Below are positions 1 to 8,928 of a stretch of 54,953 bases of DNA, piece after piece (the first letter of the stretch is position 1; each line of letters begins with the position of its first letter). The notes beneath the pieces are model-generated. The model saw nothing but the letters and a program-made list of their open reading frames with translations. It was not told the DNA's origin and searched no databases. The DNA comes from Loki-b32 sp048941605 (GTDB lineage Archaea; Asgardarchaeota; Lokiarchaeia; Sigyniarchaeales; SOKP01): positions 1 through 54,953 of the forward strand of contig JBHLNL010000007.1 of the NCBI GenBank assembly GCA_048941605.1, read 5' to 3'. A program made the translations under genes and the position numbers.

Positions 1-270
1 ATCCCAATTGATATTATTATTATACTATGACTGATCACATCAATTATGTCAGAATGAAATTAAGAAGTAAAAATTAATTTCAAACTAGAGATCATAAGAT
101 TAAAAGAAATATTAAGGCGGATATATTTTTAATAGGAGAGAACAATTTTTAACTCATAGATAATTGGCATAATTTTATAATTTAAAAGAAAAATTTTAAT
201 TAATTCTGATTATTTATATTATCAAAATAGTTCCTAATTTGAGTTATAAATCCTAAAGAGAGAAAAGAAA
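1..270. other. left-edge non-coding stretch
   Basis: Very AT-rich, with stops in all three forward frames soon after the edge. I see no supported gene, RNA or repeat. It must carry the promoter of the proteasome gene that starts at 271; AT-rich TATA-like runs around 205-255 fit that but no single box stands out. Confidence 0.4.
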
Positions 271-888
271 ATGTCGCAAGAAATAATGATTCCCGGAGCT
301 GTGGGCGTAGCTATCAAATGTAAGGATGGTGTGGTGCTTGGAAATGATCGTCGTGCTACTTGGGGCTACACTGTCACTAATAAGTCAACCCAAAAGGTCT
401 TTAAGATTACAGATTATATTGGTCTCACATGTTATGGCTTAATAGGGGATTTCCAAATACTTATACGGATTCTTCGGGCACAAGCTAACCTCTACGAATT
501 AGAAACTGGGGAACATATATCTACAAAAAGTATGGGAAAATTAGTCTCAAATTACCTTTACTCACGTAAGATGGCTCCTCTATATACCAATTTAGTGATT
601 GCTGGAATGGATGAAGATGGACCAAAGTTATACACCCTCGATGCACTTGGTTCACTTATGGAAGATGATTATGGAACCGCTGGAACTGGGATGTTACTTT
701 CTATCGGTATTTTAGAAGCAGAATATAAAAAAGATATGACAGTTGCTGCAGGTATAAAATTAGTTGAGAAGGCTATTAGAAATTCTACTAAAAGAGATGC
801 AATGACAGGTAATGGTATAGATATTTTAATCATTACCGAAAAGGGAGCAGAAGAAAAATATTTCGAGATTAAAGAATTAGGAGAATAA
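271..888 (+). CDS. psmB: proteasome beta subunit, probably catalytically inactive
   Basis: A 20S proteasome beta-type (Ntn hydrolase) protein of 205 aa, normal length for the family; it would sit in the inner rings of the core particle. The fold signature CKDGVVLGNDRRAT is clear. Aligned on it, the residues matching Asp17 and Lys33 of active subunits are present (D26, K42), and a later SxxRDxxTGN-type motif is also there. But the position that should be the processed N-terminal Thr1 is Ala: the protein reads IPGAVGV where active subunits read GTTTVG. Cleavage at this Gly-Ala would leave no nucleophile. By analogy with inactive beta subunits in some Thermoproteota, it may be a structural partner of an active beta subunit encoded elsewhere. 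The start is the ATG at 271. Confidence 0.9.
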   Translation: MSQEIMIPGAVGVAIKCKDGVVLGNDRRATWGYTVTNKSTQKVFKITDYIGLTCYGLIGDFQILIRILRAQANLYELETGEHISTKSMGKLVSNYLYSRKMAPLYTNLVIAGMDEDGPKLYTLDALGSLMEDDYGTAGTGMLLSIGILEAEYKKDMTVAAGIKLVEKAIRNSTKRDAMTGNGIDILIITEKGAEEKYFEIKELGE

Positions 889-1003
889 TCTCTCTAACCC
901 TTTGTTTTTATATTTCAGAGATTCTACTTTTTTTACCATTAATAATTTATTTAATCAAAGCTTAATAATTATTGAATACTCATGTGCTAATAGGCGTAAA
1001 ATC

Positions 1004-3064
1004 ATGGTGAATTTTTCAAATAATAAGTTCAATGATAAAAGGGAAATTCAAGGGTTTGCTAAAGATGAGATTATAAAAATTAAGGAAACTATTGCAAAGC
1101 TAAAATCTGAAGATATTGAGGGTACAAAGTTAAATGACTATTTAAGATCAAAACTTCACACTTCCCCTGAAATTCTTAATCAATATTCTAGCTATTTAAA
1201 AGATCTAGAAGTATTTGTATATGATTATTTATTATCAATTGATAATTTTAATTATTTCTATTTAAAGACTGAAATACTAAATGAATTACAGGTTATTTCA
1301 AATAATTTGCAAAATCTTAGCTCTAATACCAGAAATATAAGAAGAATAATAAAACACAACATATCATTAGAAGATTCCCTTGTGATAATAGAGGATCTTC
1401 TTAAAAAGAGTACTTCTCTTGGATCCAATATACAGCAATCAATTAAAGAAATTATCTCTGTTCATCAGGATTTTACAATGCTTTGGACAGAAATTAATAG
1501 GATTAAGAATTTGAATTTTAAATTAAATGATATACCTCCCACAATAGAAAAATGGGATGAAATTAAAGAATTAGTTACTTTTATTATAAGTCTAAATGAT
1601 GTTTTTCAGAATAAAAGGAAGAAAGATAAAAAAGAGAAGATTTTAACATTTCATTTTGAGGAGATTTATCAGTTCTTCCTTTCAAAAGATGAAAGTAGGA
1701 TAAAATTTTATTCTGATTTGATATATCTTTTATATTTAAACAAAATTTTTGAAATATATCAAGGAGAGGAATTTATTAATATCCTTGAAAGAAAAGAAGT
1801 CATACACAACCTGAAAAATTTTATACGTCCTCTGCTTAAACAATTAATTGAAGTAAAATTAGTAGATGTTTTAGCTGAAATTGATGATATTAATTCAAAA
1901 GAAAAAGATTTGAATATTAATTTAAAGACTTTAAATAATCAAAGAATTAGTGAATTTTTACCAAAAATTGTTGATTATTATATAGTAGCTCTAGAGAAGA
2001 AATTTCAGGAGAAAATACATGATGTAATTGAAGCGGAGCAATTCGAAGAAATTGCTAATTTTTATTATCAAAAAATCGATCATTTTTTATCTAAAGTTAA
2101 TGAGATCGAAGATTGGGTTCTAAATGTTGAGAATTTCCTAAATCCTTACGAAACTATTACCGTAGCATTGAGAAAAATATTTTCTAATGTATCCTCTGAA
2201 GTATTTCGTAGAAAAAATGAATATCTAACTTTTATTAAAACTGTTAAAGATGAAGAACTAAGAGTTGATATAAGAAAATTTGTCTCTAGTAAAATATCAG
2301 AGGTAAATGATTTGATTAGAGTATATGAGGATGAAGCATCTTTAATAATTAAAGAGGAATTCCCTCAACTCAAGAGAATTAGAGAAATTTTAAATGATTA
2401 TAACATTAAAATCCAGAAAATTAAAGATGAAGTATTTAAAAAATTAGATTCTGTAAAATCAAATGATGTCGATATATATCAAGTAATAAAATTTTGGGAA
2501 GATAGTTTAAATCGGAAAAAGCAACAATTAACTTTTCTTATCTCTCTTATTCTTAATAAATTGTTTAAGAGTTTTAAAGAATTAATTGAGAAAGAAGGAA
2601 TTTTATTTGCAACTATTACAGAGATCACTGAACAAACAGAAAATTTCGAGGGATTACCTCTTAATTTTGCATTATCATCATTTTTAGCAGAGAAACTAAC
2701 AGAAGAAGAATTGAAGGAGAGAATTTCTGAGATTAAGGCTAAAGTAAACCAATTGAATAATTCACTAGGTCTTTATCAAGTTGAAGTAGCAAAATTGGAG
2801 ACAATACTGGCAAATAGAGTTAAAGTAAGAAAAGGAATATCTAGTTCAGATGTTCAATGTACAGTTTGTCATAAATTTATTAATTTTGCTTCAGATAGAG
2901 TTATTACTTGCCCTTTTTGTGGAAGTACTTATCATTATTTATGTGTTGCGTTTTGGCTTTCTAAATATAACTCATGTCCAATGTGTCAAAACCATTTTCT
3001 TGAACCTCATTCAGAGCTATTTGAAACTGAAGAAGATCATGAATTAGATGATATTAAATATTGA
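1004..3064 (+). CDS. coiled-coil protein with C-terminal RING finger
   Basis: A 686-aa protein. I chose the ATG at 1004 over an upstream in-frame TTG at 902 because the extra 34 residues look like translated intergenic DNA. Residues 1-610 are helical and charged, rich in Lys, Glu, Ile and Leu, with coiled-coil character and no membrane segment. The last 70 residues hold a RING-type cross-brace: CTVC, then CPFC, then HYLC, then CPMC, with the Trp/Phe expected before the last pair. RING domains commonly bind an E2 and act as ubiquitin ligases, and Asgard archaea are known to carry ubiquitin-system genes; no ubiquitin, E1 or E2 gene lies in this window. It follows a proteasome subunit by 115 bases on the same strand, which fits a protein-turnover role but does not prove it. 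The acidic tail ends 35 residues after the RING. Confidence 0.8.
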   Translation: MVNFSNNKFNDKREIQGFAKDEIIKIKETIAKLKSEDIEGTKLNDYLRSKLHTSPEILNQYSSYLKDLEVFVYDYLLSIDNFNYFYLKTEILNELQVISNNLQNLSSNTRNIRRIIKHNISLEDSLVIIEDLLKKSTSLGSNIQQSIKEIISVHQDFTMLWTEINRIKNLNFKLNDIPPTIEKWDEIKELVTFIISLNDVFQNKRKKDKKEKILTFHFEEIYQFFLSKDESRIKFYSDLIYLLYLNKIFEIYQGEEFINILERKEVIHNLKNFIRPLLKQLIEVKLVDVLAEIDDINSKEKDLNINLKTLNNQRISEFLPKIVDYYIVALEKKFQEKIHDVIEAEQFEEIANFYYQKIDHFLSKVNEIEDWVLNVENFLNPYETITVALRKIFSNVSSEVFRRKNEYLTFIKTVKDEELRVDIRKFVSSKISEVNDLIRVYEDEASLIIKEEFPQLKRIREILNDYNIKIQKIKDEVFKKLDSVKSNDVDIYQVIKFWEDSLNRKKQQLTFLISLILNKLFKSFKELIEKEGILFATITEITEQTENFEGLPLNFALSSFLAEKLTEEELKERISEIKAKVNQLNNSLGLYQVEVAKLETILANRVKVRKGISSSDVQCTVCHKFINFASDRVITCPFCGSTYHYLCVAFWLSKYNSCPMCQNHFLEPHSELFETEEDHELDDIKY

Positions 3065-3093
3065 TTCTTAAATATCTGTCTTCATTTTTTAGA

Positions 3094-3747
3094 TCATATC
3101 ACGGGAGGGGAGAGAAATATATTAAATGTCAAATATGTTCCAAAAATTATCATAAAAGCCCCGCAAATTATCAAAACATATTTATAAATTTTAGGATTTA
3201 AAGATTTACCACCAAAATATACAAAAATAGAAATTGGTATATACCACACGAAATCACCTAATTCATGTCCAATGAAAAATAATAAAAGTCCGAGAGGATT
3301 TCCAAAAGTTATATTATAATTTACCAAGAATCCCCATCCAACTAAAGCCCACCATAACTCCCAATACGGGTTTGATAGGCTCACTATAATGCCTCCAACA
3401 AAACTATTTCCTTTATAACCCTTTGAATCTTCTTGGATTAATCCTAAAGAAAAATCAGTTTTATAGGCATCTCGTATAACGAAAATCCCATATATTTCTA
3501 ACAAAATTCCTCCTACAACACCAACTATTGTTAAGAAGATAATATTTTGAAAAAACAATGATGCTCCTGCTAGCAATATGATTATTAAGGTAAATTCTAT
3601 TAATGCATGACCTAGTAAAATAAATACTCCTGCGAGATATCCCCTTTTTTGTTTAACAGATTTATATATGGTAAATGTTAATAAAGGTCCTGGTGATAAT
3701 GCACCTGATAAAGCTACGAGAAAGGACATCAACAAAATTTCAATCAT
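3094..3747 (-). CDS. LysE/RhtB family amino-acid exporter
   Basis: A 217-aa integral membrane protein with about six hydrophobic segments. The N-terminus carries the family hallmark SGALSPGPLLTFT (LysE-type translocator, PF01810), and a second conserved block around NPYWELWW lies mid-protein. Members export amino acids or related small molecules across the cytoplasmic membrane; the substrate cannot be read from sequence. It converges on the RING gene, with 29 bases between stops, and follows the tail-anchored helical gene on the same strand (20 bases), so the two may be co-transcribed. Confidence 0.85.
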   Translation of the reverse strand: MIEILLMSFLVALSGALSPGPLLTFTIYKSVKQKRGYLAGVFILLGHALIEFTLIIILLAGASLFFQNIIFLTIVGVVGGILLEIYGIFVIRDAYKTDFSLGLIQEDSKGYKGNSFVGGIIVSLSNPYWELWWALVGWGFLVNYNITFGNPLGLLLFFIGHELGDFVWYIPISIFVYFGGKSLNPKIYKYVLIICGAFMIIFGTYLTFNIFLSPPVI

Positions 3748-3767
3748 AGTTCTTTAAATTAAAGCCT

Positions 3768-4238
3768 TTATCCTAACAACCATCTCATAACTGCAAACAC
3801 TACGATAACAATGATTAGAATTGGTATAATTAATAGTAAAATCCAAAGATAAGCTCGTAAAAAGCCTCTCCTAAAAGATTTTAATCCCTCCTTCCAATCT
3901 TGTCGTGTTTTTTCTTGCCATTCTTTAAAATCTTGACGAACTTTATTCTTGTAAGTATCCCATTGTTCTTTTGTTTCTATTCTTCGTTGTTCTACACCTT
4001 GGTTCCATTCTTTTATATTATTTTCCCAATCTTGTTTAACTTTTTTGAAGAAACCATTCACTTTTTCTTTATTCTCTTCCCATAATTCTTTGTTCTTTTT
4101 TGATTGTTTTTCTAGACTATTTTTAAAAGTTTCGAATCCATCCTTTATTCCATCTAAAAAGTTTTGCCAACCTTTTGAACTCTGTTTTTCAGTTTCTATT
4201 TGTTTTTCAGAATCTTCTGAATTGTTTTCATTACTCAT
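3768..4238 (-). CDS. tail-anchored protein with tryptophan-rich amphipathic helices
   Basis: A 156-aa protein without recognised family. The N-terminal 20 residues are Ser/Glu-rich. Residues about 22-120 are a continuous charged helix with Trp or Phe recurring every 10-12 residues (units resembling KxxWxxxKxKVxxDFxxW), like the amphipathic arrays of apolipoprotein-type or membrane-coating proteins. The last 25 residues are one strongly hydrophobic helix (LLLIIPILIIVIVVFAV) with a short polar end, giving a tail anchor with the bulk of the protein in the cytoplasm. There is no signal peptide. Membrane binding is inferred from the pattern only. Confidence 0.7.
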   Translation of the reverse strand: MSNENNSEDSEKQIETEKQSSKGWQNFLDGIKDGFETFKNSLEKQSKKNKELWEENKEKVNGFFKKVKQDWENNIKEWNQGVEQRRIETKEQWDTYKNKVRQDFKEWQEKTRQDWKEGLKSFRRGFLRAYLWILLLIIPILIIVIVVFAVMRWLLG

Positions 4239-4355
4239 AATTGTTGGTTAATTTTTTTTAATATTTAAATTCAGTAAATAAAATTCAATTCCATACAAAT
4301 ATTATTTATTCCTAGATAAGATTCTTTTTAATTTTTAAAAAGTGTATTGATAATT

Positions 4356-5732
4356 ATGAAATTTAGCATTATTCAAAAAACTCCATTATTTAATACTTTT
4401 TCAGAAATTGGAAAAAGAATATTTCTACCAGATGGGATTTTCTATTGGTCTGGAAGAGCTAAAAATGAAGCTGAGTTAATTGGAACAATTGGAGCCGCTT
4501 ATGGTTTTGAGAAGGATTTTATTGAAGGAGGAGATTCTGATTGGTTGCCTTGTTATCTGAAAGAAATTGCAGAATATTCAAACTTAAATATTAATGAGAT
4601 CGTTCCTTATACCTCTATTGGTGGATTGAAGGCTACAAGGGAAATTTGGAAGGAATGGATAGTATACAAATCATTATATAACCTGAATGACGATTTATCT
4701 TCGAGATTAAACAAATATATAACAACTCCAATAATAACAGGGGGAGTTACTAACGGAATTTTTCAAGCTTGCTCAATATTTTTAGATCCAAGTGATTATA
4801 TTATAGTTCCAAATAAGAGATGGGGTAATTATGATAATATTATAAACAAATTCATTGGTGCAAAAATTAAATCTTTCGAATTTTTTAAAAATAGTAAGAT
4901 AAATTTTAATGGATTGGAGACTGCTATCAGAGAAATTGGTAAAAAACAAGAAAAGATTGTCATCCTTTTAAATTTTCCCAATAACCCGACCGGCTACGTC
5001 CCCACAGAAGAAGAGGGTTTTAAAATTGTTGAAACATTAAAAGAATGCCAAATAGCTCAAGAAAAACCAATTATTGTTTTAGCTGATGATGCGTATGAAC
5101 CATATATTTTCAAAGATAACGTGTTAAAGAGATCAATATTCTATGACTTACATCAATTGGATGAAAATGTCATTCCAATTAAATTAGATGGAATTACCAA
5201 GGAACTTTTAATTTATGGAGGGCGTATTGGTTTTCTCACATTAGGGTTAAAGCCAAAATGGATAAAAAACGATGAAGAATTGAAAATTTTAAAACAGGAA
5301 ATAAATAATAAATTGGAAGGTTTTGTTCGGGCAACAATTTCAAATTGTAATAGTTTCTACCAAGTAATTGTCCATAAGTTATTTCAGGAAAAGGGAATAG
5401 ATCAAATTATGCAATCAAGAAATGCTGTACTAAATTTACTCAAAAAAAGATATGAATGTATTAATTCCGAGTTAGAGAAAATAGATAATCCAAATATTTC
5501 AGTCGATCCTAATTCGGGAGGATTTTTTGTATTTTTAAATTTAAACTCTGATAAAATTAAAGCCACAGATTTCGCAGATCACTTATTAAAAGAATTCAAA
5601 GTAGGGATAATTCCCGTTGAGAAGTTAGACGAAAATGTAAATGGAATTCGAATTGCTTATTGCTCCGTAGATCTAAACAAAATACCGGAATTGATTAGAA
5701 GAATTAATTTAGCTTTAAATGAATTTTCTTAG
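4356..5732 (+). CDS. class I/II PLP-dependent aminotransferase
   Basis: A fold-type I PLP enzyme of 458 aa, cytoplasmic. Visible family marks: the NFPNNPTGY motif, the aspartate of ADDAYEPY that contacts the pyridine nitrogen, a candidate Schiff-base lysine in GITKELLIYGGRIGF, and the C-terminal substrate-carboxylate arginine in GIRIAYCS. The start is the ATG at 4356; an in-frame TTG three codons upstream is less likely. Sequence alone does not give the amino donor. It stands alone, divergent from the helical tail-anchored gene, and a T-rich run follows its stop. Confidence 0.85.
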   Translation: MKFSIIQKTPLFNTFSEIGKRIFLPDGIFYWSGRAKNEAELIGTIGAAYGFEKDFIEGGDSDWLPCYLKEIAEYSNLNINEIVPYTSIGGLKATREIWKEWIVYKSLYNLNDDLSSRLNKYITTPIITGGVTNGIFQACSIFLDPSDYIIVPNKRWGNYDNIINKFIGAKIKSFEFFKNSKINFNGLETAIREIGKKQEKIVILLNFPNNPTGYVPTEEEGFKIVETLKECQIAQEKPIIVLADDAYEPYIFKDNVLKRSIFYDLHQLDENVIPIKLDGITKELLIYGGRIGFLTLGLKPKWIKNDEELKILKQEINNKLEGFVRATISNCNSFYQVIVHKLFQEKGIDQIMQSRNAVLNLLKKRYECINSELEKIDNPNISVDPNSGGFFVFLNLNSDKIKATDFADHLLKEFKVGIIPVEKLDENVNGIRIAYCSVDLNKIPELIRRINLALNEFS

Positions 5733-5751
5733 CTTTTTTTCAACCTTTCTG
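5733..5751 (+). terminator. T-rich putative terminator of the aminotransferase gene
   Basis: The stop codon is followed directly by a run of seven T within a pyrimidine-rich stretch. Archaeal RNA polymerase terminates at such T tracts without needing a hairpin. Confidence 0.4.
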
Positions 5752-5862
5752 AAGAGAATAATATATTAATATTATCTTAGTTTTTATCAAAATTTTTATA
5801 AACTTATTTTTATAATGTTATTAAAAAATAATTTAATTTATTCAAAAAAGTGAGAATAAAAC

Positions 5863-6870
5863 ATGAAACTTTTTCTTATTGATCAAGGAAATCTAAATGA
5901 AATAAATAAGCCAATCTTTTCCAGTGGAGATGTTTATCTTGTTGACGATGAAAAAACCATCTATGTCTGGATAGGTAATAAATGCTCTGTGGATGAGAAA
6001 ACCGCTGGTGCTGCTCAAGCAAGAACACTCGACCAGCAGCGCGGAGGTGCTGCCAAGATAATTACAGTAGATCAGGGGCAAGAATCAAAAGAATTTATGA
6101 AAGCAATTAACCTTATGGGTGCCATGAAAATTGTTGAAAAGAATTTTGCCAAAACATTACTTAAGGATGTCACAACTGGCGATTTTGCGCAATTCCATGA
6201 GTGGAAAAATGTATTGTATCGAGTCTCTTCAGAGGAATTTGAAGATATCAATGCTATGAAGATGATTCAGGTTCCTTTTAAAAAAGAATCATTAGCCTCA
6301 GAAGATTGTTTTGTTGCAGATTTAGGTAATAAAGTATATATTTGGCAAGGGAATGCTTGTACTGTGACTGAACGTGTAAGAGCAGGACAGTGGGCACGAG
6401 CTATAGACGCTGATAGAGCAGGATTGCAACAGGAAACTATTTTTGAAGAAGGTGATGATTCAGAATTTCTAGCGGCTATAACAAGAGGAGAAGATTATAA
6501 AGAATCTGATGCAGTACAATTAAAGGCAGAATCTGTATTAGAGGGTGAGGATGAAGATGACAGAGTAGCAAAAGCAATCCAACCAGAATTTAAATCAAAA
6601 GTAATGGAAGTTTCTCCAGATGAAGTAAAAGCAGATATTTCGGAAGTAAAAGCTTCTGGAGCAGCTCCAGGCATTCCAGGCAGAACAGATTCTTCCATTT
6701 TAACTGTAGAAAAATTAGAGGGTCGAAGGAAATGCCCAGAATGTGACAATGATAATCCCCTTATGATTCATGAAAGCGTTGATAAGTCTAATATAATTCT
6801 TGATTATCCACGAGTTTATGGAAAGAAATATAAATGTGGCCAATGTGGAGTAGAGTGGCGCGAAAAATAA
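5863..6870 (+). CDS. two-repeat gelsolin protein with C-terminal zinc ribbon
   Basis: A 335-aa actin-regulator-like protein typical of Asgard archaea. Gelsolin repeat 1 spans about residues 10-95 (GDVYLVDDEKTIYVWIGNKC, then an Ala-rich helix with AGAAQARTLDQQRGG). Repeat 2 spans about 120-210 (DCFVADLGNKVYIWQGNAC, then RVRAGQWARAIDADRAG). Both show the YxWxG core of the fold. A Pro/Ala/Glu-rich linker leads to a zinc ribbon in the last 45 residues, CPEC and CGQC about 36 residues apart. Two-domain Asgard gelsolins are known to bind actin and calcium in vitro; the ribbon is an added module shared with the protein at 10867-11211. It has a long AT-rich upstream region and seems to be monocistronic. 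Confidence 0.88.
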   Translation: MKLFLIDQGNLNEINKPIFSSGDVYLVDDEKTIYVWIGNKCSVDEKTAGAAQARTLDQQRGGAAKIITVDQGQESKEFMKAINLMGAMKIVEKNFAKTLLKDVTTGDFAQFHEWKNVLYRVSSEEFEDINAMKMIQVPFKKESLASEDCFVADLGNKVYIWQGNACTVTERVRAGQWARAIDADRAGLQQETIFEEGDDSEFLAAITRGEDYKESDAVQLKAESVLEGEDEDDRVAKAIQPEFKSKVMEVSPDEVKADISEVKASGAAPGIPGRTDSSILTVEKLEGRRKCPECDNDNPLMIHESVDKSNIILDYPRVYGKKYKCGQCGVEWREK

Positions 6871-6944
6871 AGTTATTCTAAATATTTTATTTTTTCTCTT
6901 TTTTTAAAAGTCTAATATTAAAAAGAATTTATAACCTCAATTAA

Positions 6945-8045
6945 TTATGATTTCTGAAGATCTCTTCTCATCATTTTAATTTTCTTTTTAAGTTCAATTA
7001 TTTCTTCATTTTTTTGTTCGAGTTCTGATTCGAGTTTTACTTTTTCATCTTCAATTTGTTGGAGATCCCTTAAAAGCTGTTCTTCCTTTTGTTTTGTATC
7101 ACCTGTTTTGCTCTGTAATTCCTTCAACTGTTCTCTGAGACTCTTTATTTCCTGTGTTTTATCATCAAGTATATTTCGCATATTGGCGAGCTCTAATTCA
7201 AATTTACCTGCAAGGTTTCCAGCTTTTTTATGTGCGTCTTCTAATTTTTGTTCAAGATGATCTATTAAATCCTGATTAGATATGTTTTTTTGTTTCATTT
7301 CTTCAATTTCTACGACAAGTGTTTTATTTCGTTCTATTTTCTTTTCAAGATCCTTCTTTACTAAATTGAATGTTTCTAATTTTTGTTGAAGATCATGAAT
7401 TTTTTGATGGGCAGTTTTCAGATCATTTTCAATAGTAAAAATTGATTTTTCTTTTTCAGTTATAATTTCATCTTTTTTTTCTAAGAGAACTTCAAGTTTT
7501 TCAAATTTAGATTTTTGGATGGAATCTTTTTCAAGGTACTGAAGTTGTTCTTTTAATTCTTTAATCATTATTTCTTTTTCATCCAATTTATTAATTAAAT
7601 CCTGATTTTCAGTTTGTTTTGATTTAATTTGCTCAATTTCAGAAGTTAGTTCTTTAATTTTTTCGACTTGGTCATTGATAATTTTATTGAATTTTGATGA
7701 TTCTTCCTCAAATGTAGAATTTAGTTTTTCGATTTCATCATTTTTAGTTTCAATTGTTTCATATAATTTTTGAACGGCTTGATTTTGCATGGTAGTTTCT
7801 TCAGCTTGTTGAGTTATTTCTTTAATATTTTGCTCTAAATTCTGTATTTTTTGACTTTTTTCAGAAATCTCCCCGATTAATCTTTTATTTTCCTCCATAA
7901 AGTAGTCGAGTTGTTCTTTAAGCTCGTCTTCAGTTTTTAATATTTCTTCTTTCTCTTCTTTTTCTTCTACCCAACCGAGCGTCGAGAGTGCATCAACAAT
8001 TGATTTATCGTTATCTTCCTCATGACTTTCACGATCATCAGACAT
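6945..8045 (-). CDS. long coiled-coil protein
   Basis: A 366-aa protein that is almost wholly coiled coil from about residue 40 to the end, with heptad-like Leu/Ile spacing and repeated KEKEE, LEQKLE and ELKEQL elements. The N-terminal 40 residues are acidic and Ser/Asp-rich, with a short conserved-looking piece DALSTLGWVEEKEE. No catalytic domain, membrane segment or signal peptide is visible. It could be a tether or scaffold; similarity to golgin- or SMC-like proteins would be compositional only. It converges on the gelsolin gene and heads a leftward run with the GtrA gene 35 bases upstream. Confidence 0.75.
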   Translation of the reverse strand: MSDDRESHEEDNDKSIVDALSTLGWVEEKEEKEEILKTEDELKEQLDYFMEENKRLIGEISEKSQKIQNLEQNIKEITQQAEETTMQNQAVQKLYETIETKNDEIEKLNSTFEEESSKFNKIINDQVEKIKELTSEIEQIKSKQTENQDLINKLDEKEIMIKELKEQLQYLEKDSIQKSKFEKLEVLLEKKDEIITEKEKSIFTIENDLKTAHQKIHDLQQKLETFNLVKKDLEKKIERNKTLVVEIEEMKQKNISNQDLIDHLEQKLEDAHKKAGNLAGKFELELANMRNILDDKTQEIKSLREQLKELQSKTGDTKQKEEQLLRDLQQIEDEKVKLESELEQKNEEIIELKKKIKMMRRDLQKS

Positions 8046-8080
8046 ATGTTTAAAATCACCATTTGATCTATTAAATTTTA

Positions 8081-8575
8081 TTATTTTTCAATTTTTAATT
8101 CTTCTATATTAAAAATATATCGTCTATCTAAGAAAAATTTTGTAATATATCCAATAGTAAGTGCGATTATAAAGCTAATTTCTAGCGGTGTATTTAGATA
8201 ATTTGTTAATAAAAATTGAATTCCAATATTTTCAATAGTTGTTATTATTGCAAAGCCGAAATATTTAAAGAATTCTATTGATGTTTCTTTTAATCCAGTG
8301 CCGGTTTTTTTAAAAACTATATATTTATCAAGAAAGAATTTAATAATATAGGTAATTCCTACTGCGAAAATGGAGCCAATTAATTCACGCATATTGAATG
8401 GTTCAACTGAACAATAAAATACATGAAAAAACTCAATTGTCCCAAAACTTTGACAGAAAACTGGAGCTATAACTAATTGGTTTAGTTTTTGAATTAAATA
8501 ATTCAGGCCAATCATTAAAGCCGCAAATAAAAAATAGAGCATCATTTGTCTTTTAATATCATTATTTTCAACCAT
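8081..8575 (-). CDS. GtrA-like membrane protein
   Basis: A four-helix membrane protein of 164 aa (from the ATG at 8575; an in-frame GTG at 8584 would add three residues and sits three bases after the preceding stop). It resembles the GtrA/DPMS3 family (PF04138): two related halves, each ending in a helix with a (T)KFFLD(K/R)xYIF motif (IKFFLDKYIVFKK and TKFFLDRRYIFN). Members help flip or position polyprenyl-linked sugars or assist glycosyltransferases. No glycosyltransferase lies directly beside it. It is probably co-transcribed with the zinc-ribbon membrane gene upstream. Confidence 0.75.
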   Translation of the reverse strand: MVENNDIKRQMMLYFLFAALMIGLNYLIQKLNQLVIAPVFCQSFGTIEFFHVFYCSVEPFNMRELIGSIFAVGITYIIKFFLDKYIVFKKTGTGLKETSIEFFKYFGFAIITTIENIGIQFLLTNYLNTPLEISFIIALTIGYITKFFLDRRYIFNIEELKIEK

Positions 8576-8587
8576 ATTTAACACATC

Positions 8588-8881
8588 TTATTCAATTATT
8601 AATTTTTCTCCACAATGATAGCAAAATTTCGCAACAGACTTTGTTATTACACCTTTACATCTCGGACAATATCTCAATTTTGAATTATCAATATCCTCCA
8701 AGAGTGAAAAATCAGTTTTTTTATTTTCAAATTTAGCACCTTGGGATTTAATAGAGCTAAAAGAAAAGGGTAAAAAGCAAATAATTGGGATAAAAAAAAA
8801 GAAATCAATAGTCAATGATAATACTAAGAAAATTATAAAAATCGAGATAAAAATTAAGTTTAAAACAAAATTTCGCTTCAT
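8588..8881 (-). CDS. small membrane protein with C-terminal zinc ribbon
   Basis: About 97 aa from the ATG at 8881; an in-frame TTG at 8899 would add six residues. Two adjacent hydrophobic segments fill residues 5-45, followed by a polar stretch and a zinc ribbon near the C-terminus (CPRC ... CYHCGEKL). The ribbon probably faces the cytoplasm as the helices form a hairpin. Function unknown. It lies between the DUF106 gene and the GtrA-like gene on the same strand, which suggests a small membrane-protein operon. Confidence 0.65.
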   Translation of the reverse strand: MKRNFVLNLIFISIFIIFLVLSLTIDFFFFIPIICFLPFSFSSIKSQGAKFENKKTDFSLLEDIDNSKLRYCPRCKGVITKSVAKFCYHCGEKLIIE

Positions 8882-8928
8882 TTTTATTAAATAACTCAAA
8901 ACAATTAAAAATTATACTTTATGATTTT

